From assembly GCA_027488845.1 (NCBI GenBank), contig JAIYBC010000060.1:186001-250000 (forward strand): a stretch of 64,000 nt of DNA. Reading direction: 5' to 3'. Under the pieces are notes generated by a model. That model saw only the letters and a program-made list of their open reading frames with translations. It was not told where the DNA came from and did not search any database. Source of the stretch: Verrucomicrobiales bacterium (lineage in GTDB: Bacteria; Verrucomicrobiota; Verrucomicrobiia; Limisphaerales; UBA9464). This document shows, in pieces, positions 39,120-49,570 of the stretch. Positions within the stretch are counted from its first letter, which is position 1, and every line of letters starts with the position of its first letter. A program made the position numbers and the translations under genes.

Positions 39120-40661
39120 TCAGGGCGCGAACTCGGACATCCAACCGATCTGCGGCCACGGCCGGCTCAGGTCGTTGGTCCTCTCCGGACCCGCCGTGCT
39201 GCGGCCGCGCTCGATGATCCGGCGCAGGGAGAGGCCGAGGCGCCGGACGATCTCCGGGTGGTTGCCGACGAGGTTGGTCCGCTCCGCGGGATCGGTCCCC
39301 AGGTCGTAGAGCTGGAAGCGGGGAAGCGCCGCGGCGCCCGCCTCACCGGGACGAGGCGCGCTCCATCCGCCGGAATCCGGCGCCAGCAGCAGCTTCCAGC
39401 GTCCTTCGCGCACCGCGAACGAGCCGTTGATCGAATGGTGGACCAACCCTTCGCGGCCGGAGGGTGCGGAGTCTTCGCCGCGCAGCTGGGCCAGGAAGCT
39501 GACGCCGTCCAATCCGGCCTGCTTCGAGATCCCGCGATGCAGCGCCTCGGCCACGGTGGGAAGGATGTCCACCTGCCCGACCGTCGCCGGGCAGCGCGTT
39601 CCGGGAGGGATCTGTCCCGGCCACCGCACGATCAACGGGACACGGTGGCCGCCCTCGAAGAGGTCCGCCTTGTGGCCGCGGAACCCGGCGCTGGGATCGT
39701 GGTGATGACGGCCCAGGGCCGCGAGGTCCGCGGCGGGCGAGCAACCGTTGTCCGCGGTGAAGAACACCAGGGTGTCGGCCGCCTGGCCGGTGCGGTCCAG
39801 CAGGTCGAGCAGGCGTCCCACCGAGGCGTCGAGCTCGGTCACGAAGTCGCCGTAGGGCGTGGTGCCGGTCCGTCCCGCGAAGCCGGCGGTGGGGACGATC
39901 GGCGTGTGGGGCGAGGCGAGGGCGAGATGCAGGAAGAACGGCCGTCCGTCGGTGGCCCGCGCACGGCCTTCCAGGAACGCGGCGGCCCGATCGAAGAAGC
40001 GGGCCTGCACCTCGGCATGGACGAAGTCGGGCGCCACGACCCCCGCACGCCACATCGCCGGCGCCTTGCCGGCCTCGATCCGGCGGTCCGGTGGCACCGG
40101 CACGCGGTCGCCTTCCAGGTGGACGTAGGGCGGCATGTCGAGCGACGCGGCGATCCCGTGGAACGTCTCGAACCCGTGCGCCAGCGGACCGCCGCCGAAC
40201 GGCCGGCCGAAGTCCACGTCCTCGCGTCCCCCATCCTTCTTCACCCAGTCGAGTCCGAGGTGCCACTTGCCGACCATCGCGGTGGCGTAGCCGTGGGACT
40301 GGAGGAACCGGGCGAGGTTCGGACGCCGCGGCTCGAGCAGCGCCGGATCGTAGCCGTCGAGCACGCCCGACTTGAGCCGTCCGCGCCAGGCATGTCGCCC
40401 GGTCAACAGGGCGTAGCGGCTGGGCGTGCAGACCGACGACGCGGAATGGGCGTCGGTGAACACCCGTCCCTCACGCGCCAACCGGTCGAGGTTCGGCGTC
40501 TTCCAGGCGCTGTTCGTGTTGAGGCAGGAGAGGTCGCCGACACCGAGGTCGTCGGCGAGGATCAGCAGCACGTTCGGACGCAAGGCGGCCGCGGCGCGGG
40601 GCACGAACCCCACGAGCAGGATCAGGAGGGCCGGGAGGAATCGGAGGACGGCGGACGCCAT
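39120..40661 (-). CDS. sulfatase (S1 family)
   Basis: RPNVLLILADDLGVGDLSCLN; SSVCTPSRYALLTGR; GKWHLGLDW. Confidence 0.92.
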   Translation of the reverse strand: MASAVLRFLPALLILLVGFVPRAAAALRPNVLLILADDLGVGDLSCLNTNSAWKTPNLDRLAREGRVFTDAHSASSVCTPSRYALLTGRHAWRGRLKSGVLDGYDPALLEPRRPNLARFLQSHGYATAMVGKWHLGLDWVKKDGGREDVDFGRPFGGGPLAHGFETFHGIAASLDMPPYVHLEGDRVPVPPDRRIEAGKAPAMWRAGVVAPDFVHAEVQARFFDRAAAFLEGRARATDGRPFFLHLALASPHTPIVPTAGFAGRTGTTPYGDFVTELDASVGRLLDLLDRTGQAADTLVFFTADNGCSPAADLAALGRHHHDPSAGFRGHKADLFEGGHRVPLIVRWPGQIPPGTRCPATVGQVDILPTVAEALHRGISKQAGLDGVSFLAQLRGEDSAPSGREGLVHHSINGSFAVREGRWKLLLAPDSGGWSAPRPGEAGAAALPRFQLYDLGTDPAERTNLVGNHPEIVRRLGLSLRRIIERGRSTAGPERTNDLSRPWPQIGWMSEFAP

Positions 40662-40677
40662 GGCACGCAGGCGAGGC

Positions 40678-43137
40678 TCAGGGTTTCGGGATGCGGTTCA
40701 CCGTGTAGTAGGCGACTTCGTGCAGCAGGGCCTCACCGGAGCGGTCCCGCAGGCCGGGAAGGTTCAGCTCGTGGATGTGTCCCGGGATCAGGCGGTCGAC
40801 CACCAACCGGACGCGAAGGCCGTCGGGGGACGGCGTCGCCGACACCACCCGTTGTTCGGCCTGCTCGATCTCGGGTCCGCCGTACGCGCCGTAGAAGTGG
40901 TGGGTGTAGGTCTCGAGCTGGTAGCTCTCGGGATCGGCGGCGGTGGCGGGGTCGACGGGACGCGTGAAGCGCAGTTCGAAGCCGTCGGGCCGGATGCGCA
41001 TCGAGTGGACCTCGAACGGCACGACCCCGGTCCAGTCGAGCCGCTGGAACGACCGGGCGGAAAGCCCACGCACGGGCCAACCGCGCTTGCTGCCGCCCAC
41101 GAACAGATGTCCGTCGCGGGTGAGCGTTCCGCCGATCAGGCCGGTGGCGAAGCCCTGACGGAAAGGGAAGCAGGCGCCCTGGTAGACGCCGTCCACCCGC
41201 TCCATGTCTACCCGGGACACGAGGCTCAGCGTGTAGTCGGCCACGAAGATCTGGCCGGTGAACGGACCGAAGCGGCCGCCCGAGCGGTCCGGCATCAGGG
41301 CCGAGGCGCTCTGGCCCATCTTCTTGTACGGAAGCAGGACCGCGGGGAGGACGAAGGCGGGTTCGGCCTCGGCATACGGGATGCGTCGGCTGGCCTCGTC
41401 GCCCGGCGGATCGACGGGACGTTTCCCCATTCCCGGCGCCTGGTCGTACCAGCGGTTGCCGGCGGGGTGTCCGTGGAATCCGCCGGGTCGCAGGTGCTTG
41501 ATGGAACACGAGCTGTTCCAGGGTCCTTGGCTCTCCGCGTAGAAGGCGTCGCCGGCGTCGTTGAAGGCGATTCCACCGGGACTGCGCAGTCCGCTTCCCA
41601 TGACCTCGAACCGTCCGTCCGGGAAATGCCGCAGCGCCCATCCGCGGAAGAGCCGCTCGGAGGTGTAGCTGTCGGTGAGCCCATGCACGGTCCACACCGC
41701 GCCGTCCCGGTCGAAGTCCGAGCCGAAGGTGTACTCGTGCTCGCCACCCCAGGCCCAGGCGTCGCTGACCGTCTCGTAGCGGTCCGCCCGGCCGTCGCCG
41801 TCGGTGTCGCGCAGGCGGGTCAGTTCGCCCTGCTGCGTGGCGTACAGTTCCCCGTCGCGCCACGCGAGCCCGAGCACCTCGGTCAGGCCACCCGCGAAGA
41901 GGGTCCACTTCGGCGCGGGCGGCGTCGACGCGGCCCCGGTCGCCAGATGGACCTCGCCCCGGCGCGTGCCGACCGCGAGCCGGCCGTCGGGAAGTTCCAG
42001 GACGCTGCCCGCCTCCAGCACCGCCTCGGGCGGCAAGGGGATGTCCACGATCCGGTAGAATCCCGCTTCACGCCCGTTGAAGGGCACGTCGGCGAGGTCG
42101 TCGGTGCTCAGGTTCTGCTGGAGGTCCGCCGGCCGCACTCCGCGTCGGAATCCGCCGAAGTCGCTCTTCCGCGGCGCGTAGTTGCCCACGGTGGCCACGT
42201 CGGACTTGGCTGGGATCTTCGCCTCGAGTCCCACGCACCAGTAGCAGGCGTTCACCAGCAGGCGCCGGATGGACTCCTCACGGAAGTCGTCGCCGTAGCC
42301 CAGGGTCGTGGTGAAGACGCGGGCCGCCTTGCCCGATTTGCCGGTGAAGGTCTTGGTCCACGCGATCGGCACCGGCGCCTTGCCGGGATCGGGGGCGTCG
42401 TCGGGACGCAGCCCCATCAGCGGCTGTCCCATCAGCAGCGGCTGGCTGTCGCCTTCCAGCTTCGTCACGGCGTAGGCGTGGGACGGACCCCACAGCGGAT
42501 CGACACCGCGCAGGATCGGATGCGCCTCCTGGCCGGGCACGACGATTCCGCGCGTTCCCTGGCTGCGGTAGCCGCCGTAGTGGTCGACCCAGGTCTCGCC
42601 GAGCACCTGGCGTCCGAAGCCGCCCTGGAACCTCGGATGCGGTCCCCGCCAGGCCCATTCGGCGAAGCGTTCCTTCGGCGAACGGTCGTAGTCGAAGGCG
42701 TGGGTCGCGGTGCGGATGCCGATCACCGGACGCCCCGAGTTCATGTAGTCCACGAAGTGCGCCATCTGGTCCTCGGGCAGATGCCGGTAGCGGGTGAACA
42801 CCACCGCGAGGTCGGCGTCCTTGAGGGCCTCGAGTCCCGGGATGTTGTCGGCGACGGCGGGATCGATCTCGCCGGTCTCGCGGTTCACCGAGAACAGCAC
42901 CGTGCAGCGGAAGCCGTGGCGCTTGGCGAGGATGCGCGCCAGGGCCGGCATCGATTCCTCGGAGCGGTACTCCTCGTCGCCGGTGATGAAGACGATGTGC
43001 TTCCCCTTCCCCGGCCCGCGGCCCGCGCGCAGCGACATCCAGGGTTCGTCCTCGGCGCGGACGGACAGACCTCCGGCGGCGAGGAGGGCGAGCGCGAGGA
43101 GCCAGCGGCGAAGCGCATGAAGGCGGTTACCAGACAT
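40678..43137 (-). CDS. ThuA domain plus beta-propeller dehydrogenase-like protein
   Basis: KHIVFITGDEEYRSEESMPALARILAKRHGFRCTVLFSVN (ThuA); GLAWRDGELYATQQGELTRLRDTDGDGRADRYETV. Confidence 0.85.
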   Translation of the reverse strand: MSGNRLHALRRWLLALALLAAGGLSVRAEDEPWMSLRAGRGPGKGKHIVFITGDEEYRSEESMPALARILAKRHGFRCTVLFSVNRETGEIDPAVADNIPGLEALKDADLAVVFTRYRHLPEDQMAHFVDYMNSGRPVIGIRTATHAFDYDRSPKERFAEWAWRGPHPRFQGGFGRQVLGETWVDHYGGYRSQGTRGIVVPGQEAHPILRGVDPLWGPSHAYAVTKLEGDSQPLLMGQPLMGLRPDDAPDPGKAPVPIAWTKTFTGKSGKAARVFTTTLGYGDDFREESIRRLLVNACYWCVGLEAKIPAKSDVATVGNYAPRKSDFGGFRRGVRPADLQQNLSTDDLADVPFNGREAGFYRIVDIPLPPEAVLEAGSVLELPDGRLAVGTRRGEVHLATGAASTPPAPKWTLFAGGLTEVLGLAWRDGELYATQQGELTRLRDTDGDGRADRYETVSDAWAWGGEHEYTFGSDFDRDGAVWTVHGLTDSYTSERLFRGWALRHFPDGRFEVMGSGLRSPGGIAFNDAGDAFYAESQGPWNSSCSIKHLRPGGFHGHPAGNRWYDQAPGMGKRPVDPPGDEASRRIPYAEAEPAFVLPAVLLPYKKMGQSASALMPDRSGGRFGPFTGQIFVADYTLSLVSRVDMERVDGVYQGACFPFRQGFATGLIGGTLTRDGHLFVGGSKRGWPVRGLSARSFQRLDWTGVVPFEVHSMRIRPDGFELRFTRPVDPATAADPESYQLETYTHHFYGAYGGPEIEQAEQRVVSATPSPDGLRVRLVVDRLIPGHIHELNLPGLRDRSGEALLHEVAYYTVNRIPKP

Positions 43138-45817
43138 AGTTGAACTCCAGTTGGCCGACGCCGTCTAGGGTCTGAACCGGGATCCGCAGCTCGTGCCAGT
43201 TTCCTTCACCGACGAAGTTGGCCTGCCACGTTCCCTGCCTCTCGATGGTGTACTGGCCGGGAAGCTCCCATCCGGAATCCGGCCTGGACCGGAGATCCCC
43301 GGCCGCCACGCGGAGGTACAGGCCCTCGGGTGCCGTACCCGAGAAGCGGAGCGTGCGGTGCAGTCCCGACCGGCCGCCCTCCGCGTACGGGACAATGCGG
43401 TCCTCCACCCCGAGCGAACCGATCCGGTAGAGGAGGACCGGGCGCTTCTGCGGATCGAGTTGGTATCCCGAGAAGCGGATCCCCCGTTCGCGCGCCGAGT
43501 TGGTGGGCCAACGCGTCCGGAAGTCCGGCAGCACCGCGAACGCCGGGCCCTTGGGCAGGATCACGACCGGGTTGCCCAACGGACGGATCTGGCCCATGCC
43601 CTGGACGCCCCAGTGCGGTCCCGCGTTGAGGAAGCGACCGCGCCAGAGCAGTGCGAGACGCATCTCCTCGGCGTCGAAGGCGGCGTTGAGTTCGCCCGGG
43701 AATCCGACCGCGAACGCGCGGAACCCGGCTTCCCACAGCTTGCCGCGATAGACCACCGGCTCGCCGCCGACCACCAGTTCCATGTTCTCCCGGCTCAGGC
43801 CGGCCGGGAACTTCGCCCGCGGGCCGTCGGCGAGGTAGGTCCAGATCGCGGCGTGCTGCCGGTCCACGTTCCCGCCGAGCAGGTCGGGGAGCGGACTGAC
43901 GCCGTCCGGCCAGAACGCCGGCATGCGGGTGCCCGGATGGAACCGCTCGGGATTGCGCAGGAACCGACGGAACCAGTCCCCGTTGAGACGGCCGGTCACC
44001 GTGGTGAGGTCCAGAACCTGCAACGCGTGGGCGGGCTGCCGGTTGAAGCGGTGGCAGGCGATGCACGACAGGCCGTCGGTGCCGACGAGGCGTCGGCCGG
44101 CCTCCCGCAGGTCCTCCGGCGAGTCGGCCACCGGGGCCACCGGTTCCTCCTGGCGGTCGAGGGTGACGAACAGCGGCGCCAAGCGTGCCACCGCGTCGTC
44201 GTGGAAGCGGGGCATGCGGGTGTTGAGGTACGGACGGACAGGAGCGCCTTGGGCGAGCACCCGGGCGATCCATTCCGGACGGAGACGGTCCCCCACGCCG
44301 TCCAGCGACGGCGGCACGCGGCCTTCGTCGCCGAGGTCCTCGCCGTTGGAGGTGAAGAACGCGTCGCGCGCCGCATCCACCCCACCCGCGCCGTCCCGCA
44401 CATGGCACGCGGTGCAGCGGAAGGCCGCCATCGTGTGGGCGACCTGCTCGCGTTCCGACGGCTTCGGGAGCGCGGTCCGGTTCAGGTCCGCGAGCGCGGC
44501 CCGGAAGGCGTCCCGCCGCGCGGCGTCGAGGCCGAAGTCCGGGGACCGCGCGGACGGCGTCGAGGCGAGGCATCCGCGTTCCGCATCGAGCGACATCAAC
44601 GGCTTGCCGGTGGGCTTCCACGATTCGGGTTCATGGCAGGCCGCACAGCCGTAGGCGACGGCGTGGGCCTTCCCCTTCTCCGCCAGCGCCGGGTCGTGGC
44701 GGAAGCGGACGGGTTCGGGAACCGCCTCGCGCGTGGCGCGAAGCCGGGAGGCGGCGAACGCCTCGCGGGGAACGCCGGGGCCTTCCCATTCGAGTCGGAA
44801 GGCCGGTGGCTTCGGCCCGCGCCGGACATGGTCGATCACCAGCGGGTACCAACCCGGGTCCAGCCGCATCGTGGTCGAGGCATCCACCCGCTCGCGCTGC
44901 CAGCTGTCCATGCCCAGGCGCCAGCCGTCGGCGATCGACAGGCGGCACGCGCCGTCGGCCACAAGCCGGAAGGTGTAGCGTCCCCCTTGCACGACCTCGA
45001 ACCAGCCGCTGAACCGGACCGCCCGGACCGCGCCTTCGCCGACCGCGGACATCGAGAGGTTCGTCGCCGTGCCGGTGCGGAACGGCTTCGCGGCGTCGAG
45101 GTCCTCCAACGACTCCAGCCGATCCCGGTACTGCGCCACCTCCAACACGGCCGGGACCCGGGTGTCCCGGAGCAGGTATTCGGCGATGTCGCGGGCCTCG
45201 GCCTCGGACAGGTTCAGCGAGGGCATCCGGCCCGACGGCCGCACCGACCTCGGATCGTGCAGGAACCGCTGGAGCCCATCGAGCGACCACTTGTCGGCCA
45301 TCGCCGGCAACGGAACCGAACCCGTGGCGGCCGCCGCGCCGTTCTGCGGCGGATGGCAGGCGACGCAACCGACGGAATGGAACAACCCCTCGCCGCGCGC
45401 CACCGCCGCGCGATCCGGCAGGACCGGCTGGAAGCCCTGCGGACGGTCCGACATCAGGAAATGGGTCAACGCCTCCGCCACCTCGGCCCGGGAATCGGCG
45501 GGGAGCCCATGGAGGACGTGCGGCATCGCCGTGCCGGGATGCGTTCCGCGGGGATCCGCGAGGTACGCCTTCAACCACGCGGGCGAGACCCGTTCGCCGA
45601 GTTCCTTCCAACGCGGCGCCGCCTTCGGCACGAGCCATCCGGACTGCGCGGCGGAGGGCGTGTGGCAGGCGATGCAGTTCGCGTCCTCCAACAGCCGGGC
45701 CGAGTCGACGGGCCCCGCCCGCAGCGCGGCCGCCATCCCAACGACGGCCACCGCCGAGGCGATCCGACGGAAGACCGATGCGCGGGACCGGACGTCGGAC
45801 GGAGGAAGGGAGTTCAT
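43127..45817 (-). CDS. multiheme c-type cytochrome with PA14-like domain (5 CxxCH)
   Basis: CIACHTPSA, CVACHPPQN, CAACHEPES, CTACHVRDG, CIACHRFNR; PA14-like FSGWFEVVQGGRYTFRLVADGACRLSIADGWRL. Confidence 0.85.
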   Translation of the reverse strand: MNSLPPSDVRSRASVFRRIASAVAVVGMAAALRAGPVDSARLLEDANCIACHTPSAAQSGWLVPKAAPRWKELGERVSPAWLKAYLADPRGTHPGTAMPHVLHGLPADSRAEVAEALTHFLMSDRPQGFQPVLPDRAAVARGEGLFHSVGCVACHPPQNGAAAATGSVPLPAMADKWSLDGLQRFLHDPRSVRPSGRMPSLNLSEAEARDIAEYLLRDTRVPAVLEVAQYRDRLESLEDLDAAKPFRTGTATNLSMSAVGEGAVRAVRFSGWFEVVQGGRYTFRLVADGACRLSIADGWRLGMDSWQRERVDASTTMRLDPGWYPLVIDHVRRGPKPPAFRLEWEGPGVPREAFAASRLRATREAVPEPVRFRHDPALAEKGKAHAVAYGCAACHEPESWKPTGKPLMSLDAERGCLASTPSARSPDFGLDAARRDAFRAALADLNRTALPKPSEREQVAHTMAAFRCTACHVRDGAGGVDAARDAFFTSNGEDLGDEGRVPPSLDGVGDRLRPEWIARVLAQGAPVRPYLNTRMPRFHDDAVARLAPLFVTLDRQEEPVAPVADSPEDLREAGRRLVGTDGLSCIACHRFNRQPAHALQVLDLTTVTGRLNGDWFRRFLRNPERFHPGTRMPAFWPDGVSPLPDLLGGNVDRQHAAIWTYLADGPRAKFPAGLSRENMELVVGGEPVVYRGKLWEAGFRAFAVGFPGELNAAFDAEEMRLALLWRGRFLNAGPHWGVQGMGQIRPLGNPVVILPKGPAFAVLPDFRTRWPTNSARERGIRFSGYQLDPQKRPVLLYRIGSLGVEDRIVPYAEGGRSGLHRTLRFSGTAPEGLYLRVAAGDLRSRPDSGWELPGQYTIERQGTWQANFVGEGNWHELRIPVQTLDGVGQLEFNYVW

Positions 45818-48072
45818 CGGGGGCCGGGGGGAAGCTTCTCGTGGAGGAAGGCGGTCATCAGCTCCCGAAGGTGGCGCGAGGTGTTCACGCCTTCGCTGAT
45901 GGAATGGGAACGGTTGGGATAGGACATCATGCGGAACGGGAGGTTGTTCCGGATGAAGGCGTCGACGAGCGCCTCGGCGCCCTGGTAATGGCAGTTGTCG
46001 TCGCCCGTGCCGTGGATGAGCAGCAACTCGCCCTTGAGGCGGTCGGCGAAGGTCAGCGGCGAACCCTGGAGGTAGCCCTCGGCGTTGTCCGACGGCAGGC
46101 CCATGTAGCGCTCCTGGTAGATCGTGTCGTAGAGCCGCATGTTGGGGACCGACGCGATGGAGATGCCGACCTTGTAGAGGTCCGGATGCCGCAGCAGCGC
46201 GTTCAGGGTCATCGAGCCGCCGCCGCTCCAGCCCCAGATGCCGACGCGGTCGGGGTCGAGGTAGGGGCGGTTGGCGAGCAGGTGCCGCAGCGCCGCCGCC
46301 TGGTCCTGCGAGGCGAGCACGCCGACCTGGCGGTAGATCGACTTGCGCCATTCCCGGCCGCGCGGCGTGGCGGTGCCGCGGTTGTCGATGCTCATCACCA
46401 CGTAGCCCTGCTGGGCCAGCATCCAGTGCCACAACAGGCCGGTCCCACCCCACTCGTCCTTCACCGTCGAACCCGCCGGCTCCCCGTACACGTGGACCAG
46501 CAACGGGTACTTCTTCGACGCGTCGAAGTCCGGCGGACGCAAGCACCAGGCGTCGAGCTCCACGCCGTCCCCGACCGGGATGCGCAGGAACTCGGACGAA
46601 GGCTTCTTCAGGGCCGCGAGTCGTTCCTTGAGACGGGTGTTCTCCTGGAACACGCGCACCGTCTTGTGGTCGGCGAGCGTGATCAGCTCGATCCGCGGCG
46701 GCTGGTCGAAGCGGGACCAGGTGTGCACCGCCCAACGTCCGTCGGGCGACGCGGAGTAGGAGTGGGTCCCGGGCTCGTTCGTCGGCGATAGGCGTTCGGT
46801 GGAACGCCCGTTGAAGCGCGTCCGGTAGAGGTAACGCTGGGTGGGGTCGTCCGGCGACGCGATGTAGTAGACCCACTTGCCCTTCTCATCGAGGTGGACC
46901 AGCTGGACCGCGTCGAACTTGCCGCGGGTGACCTGCTTCCGCTTCCCGTCGAGGGAGACCAGGTAGAGCTGCTCCCAGCCGTCCCGTTCGCTCGGCAGGA
47001 CGAAGCGCTTCCCGTCGCGGGTCCAGCGGAGGTCCAGGTGCGCCTCCACCCAGGCGGCGTCGGTGTCGGTGTGGAACTGTTCGACGGCGCCGGTGAAGGG
47101 GTCGGCGAGGAAGAGTCGGTTGGTGTTCTGCAGGCGGTTGAGCTGCTGGACCACGAACCGCGCGGAACCCTCGGGCCAGGTGAGGTCGAACGGGTAGTGG
47201 TTCCGCGGATCGCCCGGCAGCGCGACCGGTCGGACCGTCTTGCCCTCGACCTCGACGGTGAGGATCCGCACGGCGGAGTTCCGTTCGCCGGTCTTCGGGT
47301 ACTTCACCCACTGGACCTTCGGGTAGAGGCTGTCGGTGTTGTTGACCAACGCCACCTCGGGAACGCCTTCCGTGTCGAACTGCCAGAAGGCGATGAACCG
47401 GCTGTCCGGGCTCCAGCGGAACGCGTCGCGCAGGTAGAGTTCCTCCTCGTACACCCAGTCCGAGGTGCCGTTGACGATGTGCGGCGTCGGGGTCTGGGTC
47501 AGCGTCTCGATCCGGCGGGACTGGAGGTCCTGGACGTGGATATTGCGGTCCCGGACGTAGGCCACCTTGCGGCCGTCGGGCGAGAACTTGGCGAACATCA
47601 GCGACGACGGCGGCGCGTCGCCCCCGATGCGGAACAGCTCGTGGCTGGTGCGGTCGAGCACCCAGTAGTCGCCGCGGCTGTTGGTGCGCCAGACGCGGCG
47701 CGAATCGGTGTAGATCAGCAGGCGCGACCGGTCCTTGGACCAGGCGAAGTCCTCGACCGACAACGGCGACGAACGGCCCGCCGGGACGAGGTCCGCCGCG
47801 GACACCAGGATGTTGGTCGCGCCGGTGGCGGGGTCGTGCCGGACGAGGTCGCGTCCGCCACCCGGCGCCGTGGCCGTCTCCCACGTCGTGTAGCCCGAGC
47901 CGTCGTCCAGCCACCGCAGGGACGGCCCGCCTTCGCCCCCGAACTCGCCTGAGCCATAAAGCCGTTCGAGGGTGAGCAGCGGAGAATTGGTCTCGGCGGC
48001 GAAGGCCGGGACCGCGACGAGCACGGCGGCCAGGCCGGACAGCAGGCGGGCGAGGACGGGGGAGGTTCTCAT
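45814..48072 (-). CDS. S9 family peptidase, dipeptidyl peptidase IV-like
   Basis: Signal peptide; DWVYEEELY; GIWGWSGGGSMTLNALL; GTGDDNCHYQ. Confidence 0.9.
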   Translation of the reverse strand: MRTSPVLARLLSGLAAVLVAVPAFAAETNSPLLTLERLYGSGEFGGEGGPSLRWLDDGSGYTTWETATAPGGGRDLVRHDPATGATNILVSAADLVPAGRSSPLSVEDFAWSKDRSRLLIYTDSRRVWRTNSRGDYWVLDRTSHELFRIGGDAPPSSLMFAKFSPDGRKVAYVRDRNIHVQDLQSRRIETLTQTPTPHIVNGTSDWVYEEELYLRDAFRWSPDSRFIAFWQFDTEGVPEVALVNNTDSLYPKVQWVKYPKTGERNSAVRILTVEVEGKTVRPVALPGDPRNHYPFDLTWPEGSARFVVQQLNRLQNTNRLFLADPFTGAVEQFHTDTDAAWVEAHLDLRWTRDGKRFVLPSERDGWEQLYLVSLDGKRKQVTRGKFDAVQLVHLDEKGKWVYYIASPDDPTQRYLYRTRFNGRSTERLSPTNEPGTHSYSASPDGRWAVHTWSRFDQPPRIELITLADHKTVRVFQENTRLKERLAALKKPSSEFLRIPVGDGVELDAWCLRPPDFDASKKYPLLVHVYGEPAGSTVKDEWGGTGLLWHWMLAQQGYVVMSIDNRGTATPRGREWRKSIYRQVGVLASQDQAAALRHLLANRPYLDPDRVGIWGWSGGGSMTLNALLRHPDLYKVGISIASVPNMRLYDTIYQERYMGLPSDNAEGYLQGSPLTFADRLKGELLLIHGTGDDNCHYQGAEALVDAFIRNNLPFRMMSYPNRSHSISEGVNTSRHLRELMTAFLHEKLPPGPR

Positions 48073-48091
48073 CGGGGCTCGGGGTTCGGGG

Positions 48092-49195
48092 TCAGCGGAC
48101 TTCCACGACGACGGGGCCGAGGACCTCGGGTCGCGGCGTGATGCCGAGTCCGGGACCGGTTCCCGCCTTCATGTAGCCGTCCACGCGTTGCGGCGCCCCG
48201 GCGGCGGTGCTGACGGTGACGTAGCTGTTGAAGTCGGTGCTGGTGAAGCGGAACGACTCGGGTGTGCTGTGCGCGAGGTGGGCGATGGCGGCGGTGGTGA
48301 TGTCGCCGCCCCAGCTGTCCTCGAGGGTCATCGCGATGCCCATGCTCACGCAGAGGTCCCGGGCCTGCTTGGTGCGGGTCAGGCCGCCGAGCTTGCTGAT
48401 CTTCAGGTTGACCACGTCCATCGCCAGGTCGGCGCGGGCGCGCAGCAGCAGGTCGAGGTTGTCCACGTTCTCGTCGAGCACGAACGGGTGGTCGGTGTTG
48501 CGCCGCACGGCGAGGCATTCCTCGTAGGAGAGGCAGGGCTGCTCGATGTAGACGTCGAGGTCCCGCACCGCGCGCACCACGCGCATCGCCTCGTGCTGGG
48601 TCCAGCCGGTGTTGGCGTCGGCCACGAGGCGGTCGGTCGGCTGGAGGATGCCGCGCACCGCGCGGATGCGGGCGATGTCGACGTCGGGATCGCCGCCGAC
48701 CTTGAGCTGGAAGCGCGTGTAGCCCTCGGCGCGGTAGCCGGCGACCTTGCGGGCCATCGTCTCCGGATCCTCCTGCGAGATGGCCCGGTACAACCGCACC
48801 GCCTCGCCGTAGCGGCCGCCCATCAGCACGCACACCGGCAGCCCGGTCGCCTGTCCCAGAAGGTCCCAGCAGGCGATGTCGATGCCCGACTTCACGTACG
48901 GATGCCCCTTGAGCGCGGCGTCCATGCGGTGGTTCAGCTTGAGCAGCTCGCGGGGATCCTCGCCGATCAGGTGCGGCCCGAGTTCCCGCAGGCCGGCGCG
49001 GACGCCCTCGGCGTAGGCCGGCAGGTAGAACGGCCCGAGCGGGCAGACCTCGCCGTAGCCGACATGGCCGGTGTCGGTCTCGACGCCCACGATCGTGCTG
49101 TCGAACACCGTGACCGACTTGCCGCCGGACCACTTGTAGGTGGTTTCGTGGAGGGGGAGTTCGACGCGGTGGGCGAAGATGCGGGAGATTTTCAT
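48092..49195 (-). CDS. mandelate racemase/muconate lactonizing enzyme family (hydroxyproline-type subgroup likely)
   Basis: [52 protein letters not shown]. Confidence 0.85.
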   Translation of the reverse strand: MKISRIFAHRVELPLHETTYKWSGGKSVTVFDSTIVGVETDTGHVGYGEVCPLGPFYLPAYAEGVRAGLRELGPHLIGEDPRELLKLNHRMDAALKGHPYVKSGIDIACWDLLGQATGLPVCVLMGGRYGEAVRLYRAISQEDPETMARKVAGYRAEGYTRFQLKVGGDPDVDIARIRAVRGILQPTDRLVADANTGWTQHEAMRVVRAVRDLDVYIEQPCLSYEECLAVRRNTDHPFVLDENVDNLDLLLRARADLAMDVVNLKISKLGGLTRTKQARDLCVSMGIAMTLEDSWGGDITTAAIAHLAHSTPESFRFTSTDFNSYVTVSTAAGAPQRVDGYMKAGTGPGLGITPRPEVLGPVVVEVR

Positions 49196-49570
49196 TCGAT
49201 CCGGGCGAGGAAGGACGGTTCGGGCCTTCCGCCGTGGCAACGGTGTGGATCGCGGAGGATCGAGGGAAGCGAAACCGTCACCGGCGCGTCACTCGACACG
49301 GATTCCCGGGGATTCCCGGGGATCCGCGATGGGGAAGGGTCTGGAACCAGGCCCTGGGCGGAACGGGCCGCCGTACGGGATGAGACCGCCAGCGACCGGG
49401 CCAAAGGACCTCTGGCGCCCGAAGGAAGGATCCTCGAGACGGTCGCCTACCGATCCATGCCCATCCGTGGAATCCGTGTCGAAATGGCGAGTGGGCCAGA
49501 ATTCGGCCCGGTTCAGTCGACGTCCGCTGCAGGAGGTCTTGGTTGGCAGACCTTCGCGGAGGCTCGGGTA

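Noticed and set aside
36173-39217. 1014-aa plus-strand ORF opposite the sulfatase/acetylesterase gene
   Set aside because: Overlaps a protein with convincing catalytic motifs; translation has no recognisable features.
43127-46876. 1249-aa version of the cytochrome ORF
   Set aside because: The first ~350 residues overlap the S9 peptidase out of frame; the true start is likely the ATG at 45817, overlapping the peptidase stop.
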